Source: Meconema thalassinum | Lineage: Eukaryota; Arthropoda; Insecta; Orthoptera; Tettigoniidae | DNA length: 64,000 nt | Direction of reading: 5' to 3' | NCBI GenBank assembly: GCA_946902985.2 | Contig: OX336389.2 | Span: 1,081,017,788-1,081,081,787, forward strand | Shown: piece after piece, positions 30,966 through 41,218 of the stretch | Layout: each line of letters begins with the position of its first letter | Numbering within the stretch: position 1 is the first letter of the stretch | Position numbers and translations under genes: made by a program | Notes under the pieces: model-generated | The model's input: only the letters and a program-made list of their open reading frames with translations | What the model was told of the DNA's origin: nothing | Database searches by the model: none

Positions 30966-33428
30966 TTATTGGCTTACTCTTGGATAATATTTCTTCAAGT
31001 TTCCAGCATTGAACTTGCCATATACGACATCATTCTCATCATCATAGAGTTCATAACAGTTGTTTCCATAAGCATTCGTAATTCTGAACGGACCCATAAA
31101 TACTATTCCAAACTTGGGATAGATTTTCTTACTCACGTCAGCCTTGACAGGTCTGCGTAGTAATACCAGATTTCCAATTTCTAAGGGAGTACCAAAACGT
31201 TTTCCAGCTACTCTTTTCAGTCGTTTTTGTGCTGCTCTCTGGAGTTGTTCTTTCGCTCTGTCAATTCTCTGCTGCCTTCCTAGGTCGGGATCTCTAGGAA
31301 CGTGGTTGAAAAGATTGTCCCACGGCCTTTCTGGGTTTCTTCCTAGATGAAGTCTCATTGGCACCTCTCCTGTGCTCTCCTGCACTGTAGAATTTAGACA
31401 CTCCTCAATAAGGGGTACAAATCTCACCCAACTAGTATGATCATTCGGACAGAAAATTCGACCAAATTTCGAAAATTCAGCCATGTATCTTTCTGAAGAA
31501 TTCGATTCCGGATAGCGCACGCTTGAAAATATGTGCTTAATACCAAGCCTTTCCATATCTGCAGCAAATTCTAAGGATGTAAACTGAGCTCCATGATCCG
31601 ATAGTAGATACTCTGGTTTACCAGCTTTTGGAAATACAGCATGTTCCAGTCTGCTTACAACGTTCCTCGTGTTAGCTTTTTGCATGGGACTCATTGTTAC
31701 AAATTTCGAAAAGACATCCAAGGTAACCAACAGGTACTGATTACCCTGGTATCCCTTTGGACAGGGGCCAAATATGTCCGTCGCCATGAGTTCATTCGGT
31801 TTAGAGGGAATCATAGCCTTAGGTTTTCCTTTTAATAGAGCGGAAGCATACTTTGCTCTTTGACATTTATCACATGAACGAATGACATTAGCAATGCTGG
31901 AAAGCATGTTAGTCCAAATAAACCTCTCTTTAAGAGTATCAAGAGTTTTATCCAGACCGGCATGTCCAGTTGCGTGATGAGCTACCCACACTAAATTGAC
32001 TACAAGTTTAGGTGGCACGACTATTCGGAGCTTTGTATGCGCAGAGTCTGCATACTTACATACGACGTCTCCACTCAAGACAAAGTGTCGTGAATCTCTC
32101 TGTGTAGCTGCATAGTCAACATCAGTATTGTCCATGTAACCCTTAAGGAACCTGTACATTTTCCTGATTGGAGCGTGTCTCTTCTGTGACACACCGATTC
32201 GGGCTAACCTCCTAACGGTCTCTTGATCTTGCTGCTCCAATTGTACATGGTGTATCTGCACATTTTTGATAGGGTTACGTGATAAAGCATCAGCCAGTAA
32301 GTTGTCTTTCCCAGGCTGATGGACAATAGTGGCGTTAAACTGTTGGGTGAACAAAGCCCAACGTGTCAATCTATCACTAGACATGTCAGTTTGCAGCATA
32401 AACTGAAGTGCTTTGTGATCTGTAATAATGATAACCTTGTGTCCCAGCAGCATTTTCTTCCACGCTTGCAAAGCTGTTACAAAAGCTAACGCTTCTAGTT
32501 CTGTCGTAAAGTAGTTTTCCTCGTGTTTCTTTAATTTCCGACTAGTGAACGCAATGTAGTGCTTGTTGCCTGCCTCGTCTTTTTGGTATAAGACTGCACT
32601 AATGCCTATTCTTGATGCATCAGACTCAATATAGAACACCTTCTCAAAGTCTGGGTACTCCAGTTTAACGTTGTTTCTGAGCATCTCCTTTGCTTTCTCA
32701 AAAGCCTCGTCTGCTGCGGTACTCCATTTCCATCTATTATTCTTCTTGAGTAAGTCATACAGAGGAGCCATAATTTCAGAGTATCTCGGACAGTGGCTGC
32801 TGATGAATTGGCATGCGCCTACAAATTCTCTGACTTGTTTCACCTTAGTTGGCTTTGGGAACCTTGTGATCGCATCTACTTTCTGCATGTTTGGATGATA
32901 TCCATCCTTATCAATAGTATGCCCCAAGTAGTTGATCTCCTTCTTCATGAATTGACATTTTCCAAAATTGACCTTAATATTGGCCTTCCTTAAATTTTCA
33001 AACAACTTTCTCAAATGCACTAAATGTTCTGCGGCGTTGGGTGAAGATACAATTAAATCGTCAATGTAGCAGATTACATTTTCCTTTACTTCGTCAGTGA
33101 GCTTGCTATCAAGTGCTCGAATAAGTGCTGGTCCACTGTTGACCATTCCAAAAGGCATTCTCTGGAAGACCCATGACGTCTGGTCAAATAAGAATCCAGT
33201 GTACTGCATACTTTCTTCTTCCAGTTGAACTTGGTAAAACGAAGATGTCATGTCAAGAACACTGAAACATGCTCTCCCTTTGAACTTTCTAAGCAGATCT
33301 CTAATCTTAGGCGGTCGGTCATTTTCTGGAAGAATCTTTAAGTTGATGGTCCGAGCATCGAGACAGAGACGTATCTGACCATTACTTTTCTTGACTACAG
33401 TGATGGGGTTTATGTAAGACGACGCCTG
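30966..33428 (-). CDS. Pol of unit 2: RT (most), RNase H, integrase
   Basis: Same domain order and catalytic residues as unit 1, with a 761-residue product from the Met at 33251 and only a handful of substitutions. The upstream boundary differs: a TAA at 33429-33431, created by A-to-T change in the A-rich boundary tract, opens the Pol frame at 33428 rather than in the tract. The frame overlaps the preceding frame, which ends at 33382. Confidence 0.88.
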   Translation of the reverse strand, partial: QASSYINPITVVKKSNGQIRLCLDARTINLKILPENDRPPKIRDLLRKFKGRACFSVLDMTSSFYQVQLEEESMQYTGFLFDQTSWVFQRMPFGMVNSGPALIRALDSKLTDEVKENVICYIDDLIVSSPNAAEHLVHLRKLFENLRKANIKVNFGKCQFMKKEINYLGHTIDKDGYHPNMQKVDAITRFPKPTKVKQVREFVGACQFISSHCPRYSEIMAPLYDLLKKNNRWKWSTAADEAFEKAKEMLRNNVKLEYPDFEKVFYIESDASRIGISAVLYQKDEAGNKHYIAFTSRKLKKHEENYFTTELEALAFVTALQAWKKMLLGHKVIIITDHKALQFMLQTDMSSDRLTRWALFTQQFNATIVHQPGKDNLLADALSRNPIKNVQIHHVQLEQQDQETVRRLARIGVSQKRHAPIRKMYRFLKGYMDNTDVDYAATQRDSRHFVLSGDVVCKYADSAHTKLRIVVPPKLVVNLVWVAHHATGHAGLDKTLDTLKERFIWTNMLSSIANVIRSCDKCQRAKYASALLKGKPKAMIPSKPNELMATDIFGPCPKGYQGNQYLLVTLDVFSKFVTMSPMQKANTRNVVSRLEHAVFPKAGKPEYLLSDHGAQFTSLEFAADMERLGIKHIFSSVRYPESNSSERYMAEFSKFGRIFCPNDHTSWVRFVPLIEECLNSTVQESTGEVPMRLHLGRNPERPWDNLFNHVPRDPDLGRQQRIDRAKEQLQRAAQKRLKRVAGKRFGTPLEIGNLVLLRRPVKADVSKKIYPKFGIVFMGPFRITNAYGNNCYELYDDENDVVYGKFNAGNLKKYYPRVSQ

Positions 33429-34245
33429 TTATTTTTATAATCCCGTCTACCTCCATTTTTCTTATCAACCCTCGTACTTCTTGGTAGTATTTCTCAGGTA
33501 TGGGGTATATTTTCTTTTGGTAAGGGGTTTCATCGGTCAGCCTTATCTTATACTTATAGTCTTTAATCAATCCAGGCTTTTCATCAAATATATCTTGGAA
33601 TTCCTTTATCAAATCCTCAAATTCCCCCTGAATTTCTTCAAATCCTTCAGTTTTTCTACTGGGTATTTCTGTTAGATTCTCCACTTCATTGATAATGGTA
33701 TTTAAAGTCTCTTCCCTAAGGTCTATCTCCAGACTGTTTTTCACGTCCTGTTCTTCGATCTCTTCTGTGATCATGTACCCATCATTAAAGCTAATAATCC
33801 TATTCTTCATATCAATAATGGCTCCAACTTTCGATATAAAATCGATTCCTAGCACAATGTCGAAATGGATCTTGTTCACCACAATAAAGATCTGTTCATA
33901 ATTCCTTCCATTAGTTTCAAAGTTCAACAACACTTGGATCTTGCATTTCACTGCCTTGTCTTGGAAAATTCCTCTCACTTTGACGGTAGAAGCAGGTAAA
34001 ACTGTCATGTTTTCTCCCTTTAATAGACTTTGATAGCATTCATCAGAAATGATAGAAATAATTGCGCCGGTATCCATAAGAGCTTTGTACTGTTGGCCAT
34101 CTATCAGTACAGAAATAATAGGTAAGGCACATGGTCTTTCCTCTTTGACGATTCCTCTCTCTTCTAATAAATCCTCATCAGTTACTTCGTAAATTTCATT
34201 GATAGTAATTATGTGTGGTGTGGCAATGTATTCATTGTTTCTCAC
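33382..34245 (-). CDS. Protease and RT N-terminus of unit 2, 287 aa
   Basis: Starts MRNNEYIATPHI, includes the aspartic protease MDTGA and VLGIDFI, then runs without break into PYQKKIYPIPEKYYQE and DGII. The continuity shows the native order protease-RT and that the break at the same place in unit 1 is secondary. It is separated from Gag by one missing T in a T-run at about 34265 (nine here, ten in unit 1). It ends in the wrong frame for the rest of RT. Confidence 0.82.
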   Translation of the reverse strand: MRNNEYIATPHIITINEIYEVTDEDLLEERGIVKEERPCALPIISVLIDGQQYKALMDTGAIISIISDECYQSLLKGENMTVLPASTVKVRGIFQDKAVKCKIQVLLNFETNGRNYEQIFIVVNKIHFDIVLGIDFISKVGAIIDMKNRIISFNDGYMITEEIEEQDVKNSLEIDLREETLNTIINEVENLTEIPSRKTEGFEEIQGEFEDLIKEFQDIFDEKPGLIKDYKYKIRLTDETPYQKKIYPIPEKYYQEVRGLIRKMEVDGIIKITGVVLHKPHHCSQEK

Positions 34246-34880
34246 ATTCGTTGAGAAATCGGCGTTTTTTTTTCTGTGTTACCATTTTCAAAGTTCCCCT
34301 GCTGGCTTGTAGAAGGACCAGGATCGATCACTAAATCCTGTCTTTTCTTCTGGTTTTCAGCTTCCTTCTCTCGTAATTCCTTCAAATACTGCTGACTTTC
34401 TTTCTCTCTCTCTTGATACTTGTCCGGTGTCATAACCTGACCTTGAGAATTTTGATTCCGATTCTGGTACTGGTTATTTCTGTTGTAGTTCCTATTGTAC
34501 CCATTGTTATTATAATATCTACCTCTTCCGTTATTATAGTTCCCTCTATTGTTATTCCAGCCTCGTCTTTGCTGATATGGACGGTAACCTTGTGATCTGT
34601 TGTTGCGAAAATAATTGTTCCTGTGAGGACCTACATTTTCAGTTTTCTCTTCAGCAGGCGTATCAGTTTGCTGAACTTGATCCATGTAGACTGTATTAAT
34701 GTCTTTGAATTCGTGCCTCTGACCTTTTTGAACCAAATTTGGCACCGGACTCGTGTAATCAAGCCTTCTCAATAGTTCGTCCATACTGGTAAAATCCCTT
34801 ATATTTGACGATATAATAAGCCTTCTTACCTCAACAGGTAGCATACGTGAAATGGCATCTATTAACTGCTCTGTAGACAA
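34242..34880 (-). CDS. C-terminal Gag fragment of unit 2, 212 aa
   Basis: Carries the capsid end (AISRMLPVEVRRLIISS), the Asn/Arg/Gly/Tyr-rich RNA-binding-like tail and a Lys/Glu-rich segment. It is separated from the N-terminal Gag frame by a 10-bp deletion near 35070. Probably not made as an independent protein; it is a broken part of Gag. Confidence 0.78.
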   Translation of the reverse strand: MSTEQLIDAISRMLPVEVRRLIISSNIRDFTSMDELLRRLDYTSPVPNLVQKGQRHEFKDINTVYMDQVQQTDTPAEEKTENVGPHRNNYFRNNRSQGYRPYQQRRGWNNNRGNYNNGRGRYYNNNGYNRNYNRNNQYQNRNQNSQGQVMTPDKYQEREKESQQYLKELREKEAENQKKRQDLVIDPGPSTSQQGNFENGNTEKKTPISQRM

Positions 34881-35020
34881 TGGGGGTTGTAAAAATCTTA
34901 AGCGCGATAACTGGCTGGTGAAGAAATCAGCGTACCGTGTTGGAAGAGTACCCGAATACTTCCTCGAGTATACCTCAGCTCTTAATGAATTTTGTGCTTC
35001 TCTTGACCAGAATCGTTTTA

Positions 35021-36625
35021 TCAGTGCCTCTGCAAATTCATCGAAATTACTAAAAGTGTACCGAAATGCTCAAGAGGTCCTCCAGCTAGAAATCTTTCTA
35101 CGATTCTCATTTCTCTTTCTCTAGGAATATGGGCTTCAATAAAATAGTCTTTCAGGTTTCTGATATACTCTATCGGTGTTAGACTATCTGTATTACTAAA
35201 TTTCTGAGGCTTGTCCTCAAAGTTTCGGATGACTGTCACATTTCTTGGATATGAATCCATATAATTCTTTCCACTATCACGATATTTCCATTCAGGTTCA
35301 ATATTCCTATCCACTTCTTCTTCCCGGAATCTGAATATACGTTTCTCAGGACTAATATCTCTCTCTTCAGTAGCGAGGTTACATCTTCTCACGTAATTCC
35401 TATTATCTTCAAAAGTCAACCCTTCTGGATCCTTATCTGTGATTTCCGTGATGACTTTCCTAATCAACTCTTCTTTATACGTTTCCAACATGCTAGCTTT
35501 TCCTAGGTTTAAATTCTGAAGTTTGCTCGTAGTTTCATTGACATCAGAGACAACCTTATGAATTTGTTCCTCTAACGCGGATTTTAATGCTTGCACGTCC
35601 CGGCCTATTTGAGTTCTATCCTCTACCTGCTTTTCGGATAGCGAATCCATCCTTATACTCAAATCCTTTCTAATTTGAACTACCTCATTATTTATATCTA
35701 CTTGTGTACTGGCTAGTTTTCGTTCAATTCGCTCCTGAATCTGATTGACATGTTCCCCACTTGACTTGTTCCATTCATCTTTCCAAACCGTTACATTTGC
35801 AGTTAACATTTCAGCAATATCTACTTCAATGTCTTCCTTAAGTAAACGATTATGATCTAAGACTTGGGTCCTCATGACCTCTACATCATGTTTTAATCCA
35901 GCTAGTGAAGCTGTTGTCCTAACAGACTCGTCAACCAATCTAGTTGTTAAAGCACTAATGTTACGAGTACAAAGCGTTTTTGAAGTTTCAATTTCTTCTC
36001 TAACCTTATTAACATCAGTTTGAACTTTGGCAATGTCTACAAAAACTGTATTAACTTCTATTTGCACCTTATTGATATCGCTTTGCATATCATTAACATC
36101 AGACTGAATATTATTTATGTCTACTTGAACGTTTGACACATCGGTTCGAACATTTCTAATCTCTCTTTGAACTTCTTCTACCTTGTCTTGTACAGTAGCA
36201 ACATCATTCCTAACAACGATTACTTCTGCTCTAGCACATGAAATATCACCCCGGACATTAGCAACATCAAGATTTAACAAAGTAAGGTCTTTCTGGACTG
36301 AATCAACTTTTCCCTGTACATTGGAAACATCAATTTTTACATCTGAAACATCTTTATGGACAATGGATAAATCTACTTTAACATCTGAGACATCCTTGTG
36401 AATGTCAGTCACGGCATTCTGGACCTCCTGTGTACTGGTCTGTAAACGCGACATGTTATTTTCCAAATTTGCAGAACTGGTCTGGAGATCCTTCAAATTC
36501 TCCTTCATCATCTCCTGCATTCGACTAGCATTCCTAGCTTCCATCTCCCTCACACTTTCATTCATGCTAGCTTTCAAACTGTTGGACATCTCCTCCAACA
36601 TCTGTCTCATACTCTCATCTGCCAT
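35021..36625 (-). CDS. N-terminal Gag fragment of unit 2, 534 aa, frameshifted
   Basis: Coiled-coil region and the start of the capsid domain up to LAGGPLE, then a frameshifted tail. The cause is loss of ten bases (TGAACCACTC in unit 1, near 24815) between two CTC copies. Unit 3 carries the identical lesion at about 45323. Confidence 0.82.
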   Translation of the reverse strand: MADESMRQMLEEMSNSLKASMNESVREMEARNASRMQEMMKENLKDLQTSSANLENNMSRLQTSTQEVQNAVTDIHKDVSDVKVDLSIVHKDVSDVKIDVSNVQGKVDSVQKDLTLLNLDVANVRGDISCARAEVIVVRNDVATVQDKVEEVQREIRNVRTDVSNVQVDINNIQSDVNDMQSDINKVQIEVNTVFVDIAKVQTDVNKVREEIETSKTLCTRNISALTTRLVDESVRTTASLAGLKHDVEVMRTQVLDHNRLLKEDIEVDIAEMLTANVTVWKDEWNKSSGEHVNQIQERIERKLASTQVDINNEVVQIRKDLSIRMDSLSEKQVEDRTQIGRDVQALKSALEEQIHKVVSDVNETTSKLQNLNLGKASMLETYKEELIRKVITEITDKDPEGLTFEDNRNYVRRCNLATEERDISPEKRIFRFREEEVDRNIEPEWKYRDSGKNYMDSYPRNVTVIRNFEDKPQKFSNTDSLTPIEYIRNLKDYFIEAHIPREREMRIVERFLAGGPLEHFGTLLVISMNLQRH

Positions 36626-37195
36626 CTCAATAATATTTCAATAATAGACTGCGTTAGGGACATACATCAAATAGAGCAAGATAACAACATCTGAGCAACG
36701 CCTTTCACCATATATAAAGTTTGAGCAATTATCTGTCTTAAATCTAACTTATAATTAGCTTATCACTAACTTCATAAACACCCTATGTTGAAATAAACTC
36801 AAGCACATGTTCAAATTTCTTTGGTTCATTTTAAATATCCTAACACAAATAATTTACATTTACAAACCAAATAGTTTAATTTTATCTTTAATATGACTAA
36901 ACATGTCATAAGCCGGTCAAATAAAATAAGACTCCAGATCATAGGCGATTTTTCTAAGTTTCCAGCCTATTTAACCTCTCTCAGGTTGTATAAGATCTGA
37001 TCTTTTCTGAGTGTAATTTTCCTAATACAACACAACATTTAATCCCTATATAATCACACTCTCAAATTCTACAATTGGCCAAGACATCTAACAAAGAATC
37101 AACCTCTTTATTTAAGTCTTCACAATCCCATTGACATCGATAACTTGGTAATCCAATGTTATTCGAGCCCCACACGTTGATTGCGCCAATCCTAC

Positions 37196-40100
37196 TGTCC
37201 CCGATAATCCGGATAGTAGGCTGTCAGAAATCCGCCCCCTCAATCGGATTGCCAATAATCGATTGCACCGGCACAGCTACATCAATGAAAATGGCACTGA
37301 CAGATACTACCGAGATTAGAGCACAGTAGTTAACATGAAATTACTGTGGAACACACCAAAATATACGGGGGTTCATACTTACCTTTTACTTACCTATTCA
37401 ATTTAATCTCGGGTCTGGGTTTTCAACTGGATCACTTAATAGTATGCCCTCACAGTAACCTCCACCACGATATTTAAAATGAACCAAGTCGGAGACCAGA
37501 AAATTTAAACTGCACAATAATTTATTTCACATAAAGAAATAAAATATTTTAACAAAATTTAACAACAAAATAGTTATGGCTGTCTGAAGCCATTGTCAAT
37601 GCAACCATGTCCTCCTGTAGGACTGTAGACTTCACATACAAAAATTCAGCTTTCTCTAGCTCAAAAGAACGTACTAATAACAACAATGCACATTGGAATG
37701 GATAAGGGAGCTGGGACGAGACATATAGCATTTGTTTCCTTGTTCATGAACTTCATAATTTAGTTCATTGACACACATTTATTAATAACTGCAAGGCCGC
37801 TAAGTAGTTGACCTTGACCTCCACCATTCAGTTATCTGGCCACCTGCAATACACCCTATGCAGTGTTGCATGCTTGCTTCGTCAAATGGACGCAGCTGCC
37901 TAACCAGTGTCACCATATGCTGGCCAACGCAGAGTCTAGCTCTCATTCAAAACAATTTAAATGCTCACATCTCAACTCAAATATTATCACGCAAAATTTA
38001 TACAAGTTCCGTTCACATTGCAATGGATTACTCTGTTAATCTCAAATCTTATTTAAATGTTTATTCCAATTATCGAACTAGCGTTGTTTAAATGTTAATA
38101 GCAAAACGCATAATGTTATATCATAGTGTTCAATAATTATTTATAACATTTAGATTGTTCATAACTTAGTCAAACGACAATTGAAAAATTTTTACACGCC
38201 TCTATTAATCCCGTTTGTTTCAAATTATTATTATAGATATTTACATAGTTATTTACATTATTTATATTTTATTTATATTTGAAATACATTAACCACACGT
38301 TTATCCGGTTGATATTTTCTTAAATCGTGGTAATATAATCGACCGATGAAGGTTACTTATATTTAAATTTTAGATTCAGGTTTAATAAGATTTAATAATT
38401 ATTATTTGTGACGGTAACCTCCATTCAAAATCTATAATTCAATCAATTTATCACTCTTGTTAATTTTAACAGTAACTTCACATGAATAATTTTCAATGGA
38501 CCTGAACAATACAACTCAGCGGAAACATACCTCGCACAAACGCACAAAATTGGCCCATAATTCATCATATATCTCATTATATATGGCATCAAAATCTTCC
38601 ACAAAACACACAAAAAACCTCCACTTATAAATTCATCATCATCATCAATATTACTGTGGGAACCTCCTTCACTTATTATAGGGCATTATTCATCAGCGAC
38701 TTTTACACGTCCACTGAACTAACGATTATACATCCATAGTTCCTCTTTAAAAATTGTTATATTCATCAATTGTATCGCAAACTGTTATTATATTTAACCT
38801 TCGTGGGTTTCATTCATGAAGCGATATGAAGCAAAAATTTGCCAGTCACAAATAAATTTAATAGCAAATACGATTAGACACGCCTCCCTGGTCTATCAAA
38901 ATGAATTAATCTCATCATAATTATCGCAGTATAAAAATACTATATTCAAGCAAAATTCATTTAACTGCAGAAATAGTCGAATAGAATGCAAATAGAGTAG
39001 AAAATGCAAACATTATTGTTTCAATCTAGAATTGAGAAAATCTCCTATCAAATGTTCATTACTATAGTGTACTGAATAAATCGTATTCAAAGTTCATATT
39101 TCATAAAATTCTCTATAATGCAATGGTATTTCAGAATTGACTAAAAATGTCAGTGTTTCAATCATGTTCTTAAAAACGACTAGTATTTCCAAGATCGTCG
39201 ATAAAATAGTAGATTTTAACGCTCTAAAATCTTTAAATCATTCTTCTTTCTTGAGGATGACAGAAAATTGGTCTAAGTAATTTACTGGAAAGAATTACTT
39301 TAATAAAACGACACGCTGTCTGAATTCAAACTTGCCATAGAAAATCGTTAACTTTACAGTCAAATCGTGACTACAAGAAAAATTCAAATTCTCGCAAGAA
39401 TATTTAACTTCAGTATGAACTGATCCAAAATGTTTAAATATGCAAATGACATAATAATGTCTCAATAAATCGAAGAAAATGGCATAAAGCTGCAAAGTGT
39501 ACAGAGTACAGAAACATCTAGCAAAAGAATATGGGGGCAATCAAATATATGACAGAAAATATGGGAAAGATAGTTGCTAAGATCTCACTAAAATGGCTCA
39601 AATAAATCAAGAAACGTTCACGGCTACCTTATCTGTTGGATTTAAGTTCTAGAAGAAAATTTCAAAGAAGACTGCTGCTGGTTCCATTTCACCACAGGAT
39701 AGATGTGCACCGACCTCGAACCTGGAACCTGCGCCCTCGGACAATAGAACAGCTTCCTCCTCCGGAAATCGCACTGCTCCGTGTAGACGATAGACATCCT
39801 TCTGGCAAAACTCTTCTTTGTGTGCTGGGAAAAACCCTTGCCACTCTTGAAAGTTCCCTGAAGTTCTTGTAGAAATCAGCCATGAAGTTCATTGCAAATA
39901 TTTCCGCAGAAATGTTCATAATTGTGGAGTATGAATTTATTACCGCTGCCATTTGATGTAATTCAGCGATGGATTACGATGCATGAGTGTAGCTGAATGT
40001 TCACTACATGCTCGTCTTTGTAGAATGACGATTATCGAAGCTCCATGTTGCTACTTCACACTACTGATGTATGTCCCAATTGCATTAAAGTTTTAGTCTT

Positions 40101-41126
40101 CCATCTCCACTTCCATTATAATGTTAGTCGAAAGTACTGCCAGATTGTATAGTTCCATTGTAGAATGTAGCGTTGTATCACCAAATGTAATCTTCAGTAT
40201 CACGGTTGCAATACACGTGTCTGCCGTAGCGTAGAATGTGGTAGTAAAAGTGCTTCTCAGGATTCGAGAAAAACACTTTTCTCTGCAGTCTTTAAATGCG
40301 AATATCTTCTGAAGTATTATAATGAAAATGTTCAACTTTCGCACACGCCTCAATATTGTAATGCACTATTGAATTAGTATAAATGCAGTAGCTAATTCTT
40401 GATAGATAAACTTGTAGAATCGTTTATGTGTGCGCTCCAACTTCGCCTAGTTTTAGTAACAGTAAAATTGCACTGCTGGATACCCAATACTGTTCGATGC
40501 GGTAGGCTCTGCCACGCTTGCTTATGACGATATGCTTGTTCTATCAGAACACGAAGTCAGACTATGAAGTCAGAATAAAACCACGAAGTGAGAAGCTCCT
40601 CTCTGCTGTGCAAGGCCTTTTATCAACTTTGAAGGGGCGTATCCATCCCTACCATAGCTTCTTCTTCCATCATTATTCGAAGTTCCAACTTTGGCTATTC
40701 TTGACGGATTTTCAGATTTCAAAAACATATAATTAACTTCTTCAAAATTCCAAATCAATGCCATAACTGAAAATAGTTTTCCACAATTCTGCATGCCAAA
40801 AGTTATTAAATATCGTAGTTTCAATAATCTCCGTCTCCCTCCAAGCTATCATTCATTGGTTCGAGCCTCTCCTCCAATAGCGTAACTTCTTCCTCAGCAC
40901 GTTCACTTGCTTCCCTGCGACTGCGTCGTAAATCTAAGATCCTTCTCGAACAAAATCGTGACGTCAGCAAGAATCTAAGCTCAGCCAGCCTACTTGCTCG
41001 AGCGTTGCGTCATCCACGCCTACGTCATGAATATACACGTCACAACTATGACGGCCATAACTTTATTCACATACGGTATGCCAATACAGCCACCGTGGTC
41101 TCAGTATAATTCAATTTACGGGGGCA
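37196..41126 (-). repeat. LTR3, 3931 bp, full length, shared between units 2 and 3
   Basis: Same termini as LTR2. At diagnostic sites near 39828-39940 (GAAAAACCC, GAAAGTTCCC, GCAGAAATG, GAGTATGAA) it agrees with LTR1, whereas LTR2 and LTR4 carry GAGAAACCC, GAAATTTCCC, GCAGTAATG and GAGTGTGAA. Confidence 0.92.
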
Positions 41127-41218
41127 TTCTCCCTTCACCACGTTTTTAAAAACAGTTGCAAATTGTTTTTAAACTCTGTTACAAATATCTGAATTCACTT
41201 AAACACGAAATTGAATTA